From NCBI GenBank assembly GCA_937121175.1, contig CAKZKD010000039.1, positions 124,001-188,000 on the forward strand: 64,000 nucleotides of DNA, written 5' to 3'. Both the position numbers and the translations under genes were made by a program. The stretch comes from an uncultured Flavobacteriales bacterium. Lineage in GTDB: Bacteria; Bacteroidota; Bacteroidia; Flavobacteriales_G; Salibacteraceae. The first letter of the stretch is position 1, and every line of letters begins with the position of its first letter. This document shows, piece after piece, positions 56,384 through 64,000 of the stretch. Below the pieces are notes generated by a model, which worked only from the letters and a program-made list of their open reading frames with translations, was not told the DNA's origin and made no database searches.

Positions 56384-57511
56384 TTATGTACTTGTTGTTG
56401 TTTCGGGTAACATATCAATCCTATTTGGAATTCGAATCTCAAAGGCAGACCCTTGTTTCAATATCGATTTCAACTCAATTGTACCACCCAACAAATCAAC
56501 AGCTTCTTTAACGATATAAAGGCCGATTCCAGCTCCTGTGCTCTGCTTGCTGCCTCTGTAATAAATGTTGAAAATTTGAGCTTGGGTTTCTACATCAATA
56601 CCAATTCCGTTGTCTTCGATTTTCAGTAGGAGTTCATTCTCCTGAGCTTGCACAACAATTTTAATTCTCTTTGATGGCTTCTTCTTATCTTGATATTTAA
56701 TAGCATTGGAAATCAGGTTATTTAAAATATAGCGCAGTCGTGATTTATCAGAACAAAAGACACCGTCTTGCTGCACACTAACATCAAAAGTAACTTCCGA
56801 AGCGTTCTCGAAATATTCATATTCTTTTAAAACCGATTGCATTAATTGCTTGAACCTAATGTTCTTATAGGTAAGAGCAGTTCGTTTGTTTCGATGAAAG
56901 GTAAGAACGTCCTTAACCAAGTGCCTTAGTTTTTTTGCAGTATATTCAATTAAATTGAGGTACTCACCAGACTCGTCCCCCTCCATTTTGGTTAAAGAAA
57001 TTAAACCCATGATATTCGATAACGGGCCAGTTATATCATGCGCTGTGCTAAACACTAGACGATCTAACTCCAAGTAAGCTTTTTTGAGTTCTTCATTTCG
57101 AGCACTTAGCTGAATCTTTGTATAGTACAAATCAAACGCCGCAGCAATTGCATTTCGAACATCTCTTTCACTCCACGGCTTCACCAAAAATCTAAATATT
57201 TCACTTCGGTTAATGGAATCAACAATGGCTGGTAAATCTGCATGACCAGTAAGCATTATTCTAACCGTATTTGGAAATCGTTCTTTAACCTGCTCTAAAA
57301 ATATGACCCCGTTTTGCTCCGGCATCTTAAAATCGGAAACAATAATCGGAATATTGTTTTCATGAATTAACCTATAGCCTTCTTCCGGAGTAAGTGCGGT
57401 GTATATTTCGAAATCTCGTCTAAAATTTGCACGAAAAGAATTAAGATTATGCTCGTTATCATCGATGTATAAAATTCTCTTAGTTTCCAATCTGTCTCTA
57501 TTGTCTATCAT
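56384..57511 (-). CDS. Receiver-histidine kinase hybrid
   Basis: 375 residues, cytoplasmic. An N-terminal receiver domain (about 10-125: ILYIDDNEHNLNS, phospho-Asp in PIIVSDFKMPEQNG near 58, Lys in LVKPWSE) is joined by a short coiled coil to a kinase (HisKA at about 150-215, phospho-His in STAHDITGPLSNIMG; HATPase with NNLISNAIKY and GAGIGLYIVKEAVDLLGG). Lacking a sensor, it likely takes its signal by phosphotransfer from the 7TM kinase encoded just upstream, which it overlaps by 4 bases. The receiver closely resembles the lone receiver protein at 61547. Confidence 0.9.
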   Translation of the reverse strand: MIDNRDRLETKRILYIDDNEHNLNSFRANFRRDFEIYTALTPEEGYRLIHENNIPIIVSDFKMPEQNGVIFLEQVKERFPNTVRIMLTGHADLPAIVDSINRSEIFRFLVKPWSERDVRNAIAAAFDLYYTKIQLSARNEELKKAYLELDRLVFSTAHDITGPLSNIMGLISLTKMEGDESGEYLNLIEYTAKKLRHLVKDVLTFHRNKRTALTYKNIRFKQLMQSVLKEYEYFENASEVTFDVSVQQDGVFCSDKSRLRYILNNLISNAIKYQDKKKPSKRIKIVVQAQENELLLKIEDNGIGIDVETQAQIFNIYYRGSKQSTGAGIGLYIVKEAVDLLGGTIELKSILKQGSAFEIRIPNRIDMLPETTTST

Positions 57512-59646
57512 TCACCGATAACTTTCGGTAATGTAATTTTAAATTCTGTTCCGTTTGGCGGATTGGAGTTTACCTCAATATTTCCCTTATGGGCTTCAAT
57601 AATAGAAAATACGATTGAAAGCCCAAGCCCGGTTCCTTCACCAACTTCTTTAGTGGTAAAAAATGGGTCAAATATCTTGTCGATTAGTTTTTGAGGAATA
57701 CCCGGGCCATTATCAGAAAATGAAATTTCTACGTGTTCAGTCAGCTCCTTAGTTTTGATAATCATTGTTGCCGGCTTTTCCTGTTTATTTACTTCCATTG
57801 CCTGAAATGCATTTGACAGGATATTAGAAAACACTTGGTTCAACTTTCCTGGGTAGCACTCAATATCTCCAATGGTAGTATCATAATCTTTTATCACCTC
57901 TACTTTTACCTTAGAACCACTGAGCAAGATAAGCAAGGTAGAATCTATTCCTTGATGTAAATCAGCCGTTTTGGCTTCAAGTTCATCCAGTCGGCTGAAG
58001 TTTTTTAGGCCTTTTACAATTTCCGCGGTTCGGGCTGCTCCTTCTTCTATTCCGTTTACCAATTGATTTATTTCTTTAATGACGTATTCGTAGTCTATCT
58101 CTTTTAAGAATTGGATAACTTCATTTTGCTTTTGTTCAAATTCTTCAGCAGAGGCTATTGATCTATATTTTTCAATTACTTCTTTCAAGTCTTGGATATC
58201 TCGTTTTAGGGGATTTACATTGGAGGACACAAAATTTATAGGATTATTAATTTCATGCGCTATACCAGCTGTTAATTGACCCAATGAAGCCATTTTTTCC
58301 TGACTTACCAATTGAGTTTGTGCGTTTTTCAAATTGTAAAGTACCTCCTCCAACTCTTTGTTAGCAGATGAGAGCTCTTGTGTTCGTTCGTCAACCTTTG
58401 ATTCTAACATCACGTTTTGCTCCTTTATCAGAATTTCATTCTCTTTTAACGCATTGAGTTCACTTGTTTTTGCCTCTTCTTTTTCTAGAGTCAGTACATT
58501 AATCTTATCCGCTAAAGCAAATGACAAAAGAATTACCTCAATTGCAGAGCCGATGGGGATGGCATACACCGTGTAAGAGTTATATGGTAATACTCCGACG
58601 TCCTTAAGAACAAAAATCACGATTGAACCCATGAAAAACGACCAAGCGACTATGAAAAACTTTGCAGGTCGAAAGCCTTTACGTGCAATATTTATTGAGC
58701 CTATTAATAAAACTATTACGCCAATTGATGCAGTCGCGTTTATTAAATTGTAGCTTAGTATTGGGAATCCAAGAGCCAATATTACTAGCGTTAAAAAATA
58801 TGCACTGCCTATACCAATGAGTGCTTTTTGAAACCAAGGGGCATATTTTGTTACATTTAGGAAAAAGTAGGCAAACCCAACCACGGAAAGCCCTGAAAAA
58901 ATCCCAGCAAGATGTATAGAATAGGTAGAAATAAAATTTGAATCAATTTGAATTGTTTTTTCCAAAACCCCATTTAACGTAAGCTGGGTAATACCAACCG
59001 ATATCAAATAGAGCAGGTACCATAAATAATTATGATCGCGTGTAGAGGTGTAAATAAACAAATTGTACAGCAGCATTACCAGAATAATTCCTCCGTAAAT
59101 ACCTAATAAGTGCTCTTTAAGAAGTATTCGTTCTTGAATGCTTTTCTGGTTGCTTATGTTTATTGGAAACAATAGTTGCGAGTTGTTTTTTAATCTAAAA
59201 TAAACCTCCGTAACTCCCGAAATTTTAGGTGTCGAAATAATGAAGTCTTGGTGGTTAATTTCTCTATTATCAAAAGGTCGAAGAGTTCCCGTTTCTACTT
59301 TTTTTACAATTTGGCCATCAACAAGAAAATAAACATCCAAAAATTGAATTGAAGTATATGGTATTTGAAACTGCGCCAATTCATCTGAACTATTTTGAAA
59401 TTTAAACCTGAACCAATGATTTTTATTAGAGACATCTAAATTTGGCACCTCTTCTGTAACTGGATAAAAGTCTCCCTGCAGTATAGTGTCGGTAAGTATT
59501 GAACTTGCGCCACAAGTATTGCAATACCCAAATTCTTTGGCTGCATTAGAGATGAAACCTCCCTCGAAGTTGATAACCTGTCCGGTCAAGAACAAATTAC
59601 AACACAAAAGAACAGCTGTTAGTAGTTTATTTAATTTTGATTCCAT
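57508..59646 (-). CDS. 7TM-DISM sensor histidine kinase
   Basis: 712 residues. It has a signal peptide (about 1-23), a periplasmic 7TMR-DISMED2-like domain (about 35-170, carbohydrate-binding-like fold in relatives), seven membrane helices (about 178-375), a coiled coil (about 380-440) and a cytoplasmic kinase (HisKA with SLGQLTAGIAHEINNPINF near 450-470; HATPase with NILSNAFQAM and FFTTKEVGEGTGLGLSIV). The N-terminal domain of this class is thought to bind small extracellular ligands. It overlaps the acyltransferase-like gene by 16 bases and the receiver-kinase gene by 4, making it the centre of the operon. Confidence 0.92.
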   Translation of the reverse strand: MESKLNKLLTAVLLCCNLFLTGQVINFEGGFISNAAKEFGYCNTCGASSILTDTILQGDFYPVTEEVPNLDVSNKNHWFRFKFQNSSDELAQFQIPYTSIQFLDVYFLVDGQIVKKVETGTLRPFDNREINHQDFIISTPKISGVTEVYFRLKNNSQLLFPINISNQKSIQERILLKEHLLGIYGGIILVMLLYNLFIYTSTRDHNYLWYLLYLISVGITQLTLNGVLEKTIQIDSNFISTYSIHLAGIFSGLSVVGFAYFFLNVTKYAPWFQKALIGIGSAYFLTLVILALGFPILSYNLINATASIGVIVLLIGSINIARKGFRPAKFFIVAWSFFMGSIVIFVLKDVGVLPYNSYTVYAIPIGSAIEVILLSFALADKINVLTLEKEEAKTSELNALKENEILIKEQNVMLESKVDERTQELSSANKELEEVLYNLKNAQTQLVSQEKMASLGQLTAGIAHEINNPINFVSSNVNPLKRDIQDLKEVIEKYRSIASAEEFEQKQNEVIQFLKEIDYEYVIKEINQLVNGIEEGAARTAEIVKGLKNFSRLDELEAKTADLHQGIDSTLLILLSGSKVKVEVIKDYDTTIGDIECYPGKLNQVFSNILSNAFQAMEVNKQEKPATMIIKTKELTEHVEISFSDNGPGIPQKLIDKIFDPFFTTKEVGEGTGLGLSIVFSIIEAHKGNIEVNSNPPNGTEFKITLPKVIGE

Positions 59647-60374
59647 TCAAAAACCAAAGGGTCTAAATTATCAATATCAAGCTGATAGTCCACCTCTAGC
59701 TTTCTACCACGGTTTTCTTCGTAGCGAACTACCGTTAAATTCTTTCGCAACTCAAAAATTACATCTGTTTCAGAGGGGTTACCTCCTTCTAAAGAATTTG
59801 TATCTTGGATTAAACATGCGGTAGCAATTAAATCAATTTTGGGATAATAAAACTTTCCTTCGTCCCCTACATCAGTGTATTTAATAAAAGAGTAGTTTCT
59901 GGCAATTCGGGTGGTGAACGGAGAACATAGTGCCCATAAGGTACCAATGCCAATAGCTGGACAAATTGCAATTGCGCATCTAATTAGATATACCGCGCCT
60001 ATCCCTAAACCTGCAACTTCCATGGAGTTCCACAAACCACACAATTCTCCGGTTCCCTGAGGAGCATACTTTCTAATGTGCCTAGGTACCGAGCCATCCA
60101 TCTCTACAGTTGCCTCTTCAATAGGAAGCGGTTGAGTCCCACCTAATCCATGTACTCTGGATCCTCCATATATCTTGGAACCGTCTGGTGACTCACAAAT
60201 AATTACAAAAGACGCTGGGTTATTTTTCCATTCATGGCTTGATGATGTAACCTGCTCTACTCCAACTGAACTGAGCACTCGGCTATGACCTTCAATAAAG
60301 CGTTCACACTCCTCTGGAAAGTCAACAGCTCTGAATGCCTTTATCCGGACGTAATTTTTATCGTCAGGATTCAT
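59631..60374 (-). CDS. GNAT/autoinducer-synthase-like acyltransferase
   Basis: 247 residues from the ATG at 60374; longer starts up to 60491 lie inside the preceding gene. The layout suggests a GNAT fold: an N-terminal strand/helix with RIKAFRAVDFPEECERFIEG, a GGSRVHGLGGTQPLPIEE block (about 75-95) and a central glycine-rich helix start (GELCGLWNSMEVAGLGIG, about 120-137) reminiscent of the acyl-donor loop, then a G-rich helix IGIGTLWALCS and the aromatic YSFIKYTDVG. LuxI-type and FeeM-type N-acyl synthases share this order, with an acyl thioester as donor. The match is by pattern only. It overlaps the ThiF gene by 11 bases and the kinase gene by 16. Confidence 0.55.
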   Translation of the reverse strand: MNPDDKNYVRIKAFRAVDFPEECERFIEGHSRVLSSVGVEQVTSSSHEWKNNPASFVIICESPDGSKIYGGSRVHGLGGTQPLPIEEATVEMDGSVPRHIRKYAPQGTGELCGLWNSMEVAGLGIGAVYLIRCAIAICPAIGIGTLWALCSPFTTRIARNYSFIKYTDVGDEGKFYYPKIDLIATACLIQDTNSLEGGNPSETDVIFELRKNLTVVRYEENRGRKLEVDYQLDIDNLDPLVFEWNQN

Positions 60375-61440
60375 TTGCAATAAGAGTTTCTGTATCCATA
60401 AAAAATCTACCTGAAGGTACTTTTTCTCCCAACAAAATGCGGCGCGCCACTTCCGTGCAATTTCCACCGCCTGCAACAACCGCCGAAGCAAGTTGCGGCC
60501 ATGTTGAAATGCTCTTCCCTATTTCGGTCAATGAATGCTGTCCTCTTTTAGAAAGTTGAGAAATGTCTAAGATTTTGCTGAATAAACCCATTCTTTCTTC
60601 GGGTAATGGTCTCCAAGTATATGGAGGGTCAAAATCACCAATTCTTCCATGAAAATAGTGCAGATTTGGGTCTAAATCGTATCGTTCAATGTCCAACATT
60701 CCTCTATCGCTGGTATCCATTAATACTGGTATGCCCATTTCTTTAGCCTTCTTTCGTATCAATACTTTCATTCCTAAGTCATCACATTCATCAATCACCA
60801 AATCTAATTGACTACCAGACGAAAAGAAGTCGTTAATATTATTAGCGGTCAAGCCTTCGCTGTAACACGTAAGCTCGAAATAAGGATCAATCTCTGAAAT
60901 TTCACGAGATAAGCTGGTAGTTTTTAATTCTCCTAAATCGAATATTGGGGCCTTAATTCGATTTAAATTACTAAGGTCTAATTCATCAAAATCAGCAACT
61001 CGAAGTTCACCACAAATTTTTTCCATGGCTATAGTAGTCGAAACCGTTCTTCCTACTGAGAGCCCAACAACCCCAATTTTTTTTGTCAATAGTACTTCTT
61101 GTTCTTCTGCGGTAATTTTATGCTTGTTTCGGTTGGTTACCACATCTAAAAATTTGGGCTGGTCAATAATTCTAACTAATTGATTTCGCCAAGGATAATA
61201 GAAAAAATTGCCTGCAAATTCCGACAATGAATAGTATTCAGCTAAAAAGTCAACCTTTGATTTATTCTTCGTTGGGTAGCGTAGCATTTTCCACTCCAAC
61301 CACTGCTGTTTGTGCAAATCCAAGAAGGTAACGTTCGAATTGGCATCCAAAAACGTGGATAAATGGGAGGGTTCTGTGAACGTTAACTGCTTCGGAATAC
61401 GAATCGAATTCTTGTTGTTTTCCATATTAGCATGAGTCAT
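60364..61440 (-). CDS. ThiF/E1-like adenylyltransferase
   Basis: 358 residues from the ATG at 61440 (an ATG at 61425 would give 353); a TTG at 61467 lies in the -7 motif. The first about 120 residues are a helical domain of unknown fold (YSLSEFAGNFFYYPWRNQLV). The ThiF nucleotide-binding domain is at about 125-290: KIGVVGLSVGRTVST, VADFDELDLSNLNRIK (the usual DxDxVxxSNLNRQ region), LVIDECDDLGMK and PVLMDTSDRG. The domain activates carboxyl groups as acyl-adenylates. The glycine-rich loop is altered (GLSVGR instead of GxGGxG) and no CxxC zinc sites are seen. It most resembles the Rv1355c/MoeY-like group, without its nitroreductase domain. Confidence 0.75.
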   Translation of the reverse strand: MTHANMENNKNSIRIPKQLTFTEPSHLSTFLDANSNVTFLDLHKQQWLEWKMLRYPTKNKSKVDFLAEYYSLSEFAGNFFYYPWRNQLVRIIDQPKFLDVVTNRNKHKITAEEQEVLLTKKIGVVGLSVGRTVSTTIAMEKICGELRVADFDELDLSNLNRIKAPIFDLGELKTTSLSREISEIDPYFELTCYSEGLTANNINDFFSSGSQLDLVIDECDDLGMKVLIRKKAKEMGIPVLMDTSDRGMLDIERYDLDPNLHYFHGRIGDFDPPYTWRPLPEERMGLFSKILDISQLSKRGQHSLTEIGKSISTWPQLASAVVAGGGNCTEVARRILLGEKVPSGRFFMDTETLIANES

Positions 61441-61464
61441 TTCAAAATGACTTTTCAGACTAGT

Positions 61465-61491
61465 CAAATATAATCAGCAACTCAATACCAA
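61465..61491 (-). promoter_or_regulatory. Predicted promoter of the ThiF signalling operon
   Basis: Minus-strand TATATTTG (61472-61465) with TTG 16 bases upstream (61491-61489). The predicted start, near 61460, is 20 bases before the ATG at 61440. It lies in the 106 bases between this operon and the divergent receiver gene. Confidence 0.5.
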
Positions 61492-61546
61492 TTTGGAACG
61501 GGTATATTATTTAATTTTATTGTTCTATTTATTTAGCATTAAGGTT

Positions 61547-62050
61547 ATGTCGGAAAACGGGATTGATACAAACAAAAAAATAAAGTTGCTTTACATTGAT
61601 GACGAAGAAAATAACCTCACCGCATTAAAAGCAACATTCAGAAGAGAGTTTGAAATTGACACCGCGATAAGTGCGAACGAAGCCCGGAACCTGATGATTG
61701 ATAATGTTTATGAAGTAATTATCTCGGATCAGAGAATGCCCGAAACCACTGGTGTAGAATTTTTTCAAGAGATAAAACAAACCCACCCCGATCCTGTTCG
61801 AATTTTACTTACTGGATACGCAGATATTAATGCAGTTGTAGCTGCAATTAATCAAGGAGAAATATATCGGTATTTACAAAAACCATGGAAAGAATTTGAC
61901 CTTAAAATCAACATCAAGGGTGCGAGTGAAATATATCGTTTACGTGAGGCTAATAGAGACTTAACTGAAGAATTGCAAGAGGCAAATAAAAAACTGAAAA
62001 CTGTAAATAAACAAATGGAGTTTTTGGTTAGACAAAGTATGCTTTCTTAG
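61547..62050 (+). CDS. Receiver-domain protein with coiled-coil tail
   Basis: 167 residues from the ATG at 61547; upstream in-frame codons to a TTG at 61493 add a hydrophobic stretch that is probably not translated. The receiver domain (about 12-128) has LLYIDDEENNLT, phospho-Asp in EVIISDQRMPETTG (about 60) and the Lys in LQKPWKE, then a coiled coil of about 35 residues. There is no output domain, so it may act as a phosphate sink or by binding partners. It is a close relative of the receiver in the hybrid kinase at 56384, and divergent from the ThiF operon. Confidence 0.9.
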   Translation: MSENGIDTNKKIKLLYIDDEENNLTALKATFRREFEIDTAISANEARNLMIDNVYEVIISDQRMPETTGVEFFQEIKQTHPDPVRILLTGYADINAVVAAINQGEIYRYLQKPWKEFDLKINIKGASEIYRLREANRDLTEELQEANKKLKTVNKQMEFLVRQSMLS

Positions 62051-62664
62051 CCCAATCCTAGAAGGATTGCAACTAAAATAGAGCTAAACCCCACAAAACT
62101 ACCTAACAAAAGCTGACCGTTTGAGTGGGCTTTTAATTTGAGGCGTGAGGTTCCAATAATACCCCAGACTAGAACTAATAAAACGACCCAAGGTGCTAAT
62201 TGTGTTCCAAACAAAATTTGCAATCCCAAAAAAGCTCCTATTAGCCCACTAATTCCGGTCATATGAGCGCTTATCTTGTAACGTAAGGTTATAAAAAAAA
62301 CTGCAAAAACCGAAAGCGCCAACCCGAAGTACATGTCAACTATTACGGCTGGAACGGTTAGTTTTTTTATCAATAAATACGTGAGTAAATAAAAAAAAGT
62401 GGCGATTGCAAAGGGAACAATCCTGTCTTTTCGCTCCGTCATTTGTATCGATGAAATACTGTTACGGTAACGCATAATCAATACAATTAAGGCTGGGAAC
62501 AAATAGGTGTTCAAGAACACAATCAAATAAAGGAAATTTTTAACAGTAGGGCTTACCGCGTACCTCAAATAGGTATCTGCATTGAATAACAGGAATAAAC
62601 CGATTGTTGGCATTATACCCGGATGAAAAATGTAAGATAGTAGCTGAGCGACCTTAATGCTCAT
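62047..62664 (-). CDS. PAP2-like integral membrane protein
   Basis: 205 residues with about six membrane helices. Motifs KISAHMTGISGLIG (about 130-143) and SRLKLKAHSNGQLLLG (about 172-187) resemble the PAP2 phosphatase sites (a PSGH-like region and SRxxxxxH). The fit is loose: AHMTG stands for PSGH, so activity is not certain. Possible substrates are phosphatidic acid or isoprenyl diphosphates. The ATG overlaps the rpoN stop by one base (TAATG), so it is coupled to rpoN; at its end it overlaps the receiver gene by 4 bases in TTAG. Confidence 0.7.
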   Translation of the reverse strand: MSIKVAQLLSYIFHPGIMPTIGLFLLFNADTYLRYAVSPTVKNFLYLIVFLNTYLFPALIVLIMRYRNSISSIQMTERKDRIVPFAIATFFYLLTYLLIKKLTVPAVIVDMYFGLALSVFAVFFITLRYKISAHMTGISGLIGAFLGLQILFGTQLAPWVVLLVLVWGIIGTSRLKLKAHSNGQLLLGSFVGFSSILVAILLGLG

Positions 62665-64000
62665 TAGATTTCTTTACGCAAACGGGCGACAGGAATGTTC
62701 AATTGCTCTCGGTATTTAGCCACCGTTCTCCGTGCGATATTGTAGCCTTTTTCTTTCAGTAAATCCGCCAGGGACTGATCGGTTAATGGCTTCTTCTTAG
62801 TTTCACCATCAATAGCTTCTTGCAAAATTTTCTTGACCTCTCGTGTACTAACTTCCTCACCATCGCTGTTCGTCAATGACTCACTAAAAAATGTTTTCAA
62901 TAAAAACGTTCCGTAAGGGGTTTGAATGTACTTGCTATTTGCAACACGGCTTACTGTTGAAATATCCATCTCAATAATATCCGCGATATCCTTAAGAATC
63001 ATAGGCTTCAGTTTGGTTTCATCTCCACTTAAGAAATACTCACGCTGAAAATCAAGAATGGTTTCCATGGTGTATAGTAAAGTATTCTGACGTTGCTTAA
63101 TCGCATCAATAAACCACTTAGCATTATCCAACTTTTGCTTTACAAAAAGCAATGCTTCTTTTTTCTTTTTATCCGGTTTTGATTTACTGCTTTGGTATTC
63201 TTCAATTAGGCTAGAATATTGCCTGCTTACTTTTAAATCTGGCGCATTTCTGCCATTCAAACGAACATCAAACTCACCGTCTTGAATTTCCATTATAAAA
63301 TCAGGGATTACCACCTGACTTGCCTTTCCAGTAGAACTTGAATTCCCCGGTTTTGGATTTAGTTTCTTGATTTCTTCGTCGGCTCCTTTAAGTGCGATTT
63401 CATCAATTTCTAATCCTTCTAAAATTTTTTTGTAGTGCTTTTTAGTGTAAGCTTCAAAGTAATCTTTGATAATTGCCTGAGCTGTTAACGACTCAACAGT
63501 ACGTTCTTTTCTTCTCCTTAATTGAAGTAATAGACACTCCTGTAGTGAACGTGCTCCAACTCCAGCAGGCTCAAACGTTTGAATAATAGACAGAAGTCTT
63601 CTTATTTCAGCCTCTTCGGTAAATATGTTTTGTGTAAATGCCAAATCATCAACTATGGCAGAAACTTCCCTTCTTAAATATCCTGACTCGTCAAGAGAGC
63701 CAATCAAATGATCTGCAATTAAATACTCGCCTTCGTCGAGGTCTTGCATATCCAATTGGTCTTCAAGCAACTCCGTAAAGGTTTTTCCGAATGAAACCGG
63801 CATTGATTTGTCCTCAACATCAGCACCATGATTTTTGGCAGTGTATTTATAGGCTGGTTCATCGTCTTGATAATCGGAAAAATCAAATTCCTTTTCAGCT
63901 TCCGTTTGTTCATTTGCTACATCGCTGTATTGGTCTTGCTCAGCTCCAAATTCATCTTCTTCTTCATCGCGGCCTTCTTCTAGTGCTGGATTTTTTTCAA
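62664..64000 (-). CDS. rpoN: RNA polymerase sigma-54 factor, N-terminal end outside window
   Basis: Sigma-54 directs RNA polymerase to -24/-12 promoters that need an AAA+ activator. The reading frame is open to position 64000. At that edge it reads EKNPALEEGRDEE, the ENPxLEE pattern near the end of region I, followed by an acidic stretch. The core-binding and DNA-binding regions follow (SLDESGYLRREVSAIVDDLA, GVGARSLQECLLLQLRRRKE, then the helix-turn-helix). The RpoN box lies near the C-terminus (NIARRTVAKYREQLNIPVARL; the usual form is ARRTVAKYRE). Only about 45-50 residues of the start should be missing. Confidence 0.95.
   Translation of the reverse strand, partial: EKNPALEEGRDEEEDEFGAEQDQYSDVANEQTEAEKEFDFSDYQDDEPAYKYTAKNHGADVEDKSMPVSFGKTFTELLEDQLDMQDLDEGEYLIADHLIGSLDESGYLRREVSAIVDDLAFTQNIFTEEAEIRRLLSIIQTFEPAGVGARSLQECLLLQLRRRKERTVESLTAQAIIKDYFEAYTKKHYKKILEGLEIDEIALKGADEEIKKLNPKPGNSSSTGKASQVVIPDFIMEIQDGEFDVRLNGRNAPDLKVSRQYSSLIEEYQSSKSKPDKKKKEALLFVKQKLDNAKWFIDAIKQRQNTLLYTMETILDFQREYFLSGDETKLKPMILKDIADIIEMDISTVSRVANSKYIQTPYGTFLLKTFFSESLTNSDGEEVSTREVKKILQEAIDGETKKKPLTDQSLADLLKEKGYNIARRTVAKYREQLNIPVARLRKEI

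Noticed and set aside
60364-61440. ThiF protein as part of a ubiquitin-like anti-phage system (E1-E2-deubiquitinase type)
   Set aside because: No E2-like, ubiquitin-like, JAB-peptidase or cyclase gene is adjacent; the partners are signalling proteins.
51893-61440. moeA and the ThiF gene as one molybdenum-cofactor locus
   Set aside because: They are 7 kb apart, on opposite strands, with uvrC and kinases between; the ThiF protein lacks MoeB-type cysteine pairs.
1-64000. CRISPR array, rRNA or tRNA genes
   Set aside because: No regular short repeats with unique spacers and no tRNA or rRNA-like sequence were seen in any intergenic region.

Overview
The window looks like chromosomal DNA of a member of the Bacteroidota, most likely a Flavobacteriales bacterium related to the Cryomorphaceae or Crocinitomicaceae (genus not resolvable from this sequence). 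The signs are AT-rich DNA, type IX secretion (T9SS) C-terminal sorting domains, LytTR regulators paired with beta-propeller histidine kinases, a Bacteroidota-type SecA, the gene order rplM-rpsI-rpsB-tsf-pyrH-frr, and TAnnTTTG (-7) promoter motifs in place of E. coli-like -10 boxes and clear Shine-Dalgarno sites. Coding density is high. No intergenic stretch exceeds 300 bases, and I see no tRNA, rRNA, CRISPR array or transposase gene.

Region by region: 1-6.9 kb is an envelope cluster on the minus strand (lipoprotein, outer-membrane barrel, secreted repeat protein cut by the window edge) plus a large membrane-anchored protein with a propeller-like C-terminus. 7-12.3 kb holds rnhB, secA and a pseudouridine synthase. 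12.3-14.8 kb is a sigma factor / anti-sigma / outer-membrane barrel operon. 15-25.3 kb runs from an AsmA-like gene to mfd and contains two accessory genes (a LamG T9SS protein and a TPR protein). Two broken 3' gene ends are left behind here: a 33-bp copy of the LamG tail before the LamG gene, and a frameshifted ~140-bp copy of the mfd 3' end before the TPR gene. This marks a site of repeated gene gain or recombination next to mfd. 25.3-36.9 kb is mostly metabolic and housekeeping genes (arsM, fbp, ClC channel, SDR, aldehyde dehydrogenase, recJ, OmpA lipoprotein, TIGR01777 epimerase). 36.9-41.6 kb is a small unknown gene, a propeller-LytS kinase and two tandem LytTR regulators. 41.8-46.6 kb holds tadA, aspS and a TPR kinase / LuxR-type regulator pair. 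46.6-50.5 kb is the translation operon. 50.7-56.4 kb contains YceI, DUF2141, moeA, an ABC permease and uvrC. 56.4-62 kb is a tightly overlapping signalling operon: ThiF/E1-like enzyme, GNAT-like acyltransferase, 7TM histidine kinase and receiver-kinase, with a divergent receiver-only protein. The window ends with a PAP2-like membrane protein and rpoN, which is cut by the edge.

The best candidate for an undescribed system is the 56.4-62 kb cassette. An adenylating enzyme and an acyltransferase-like protein are translationally coupled to a membrane histidine kinase, a layout expected if the first two make or modify a small signal that the kinase reads. The remnant-flanked genes beside mfd, and three genes whose -7 motif ends exactly five bases before the start codon (predicted leaderless mRNAs), are the other notable observations.
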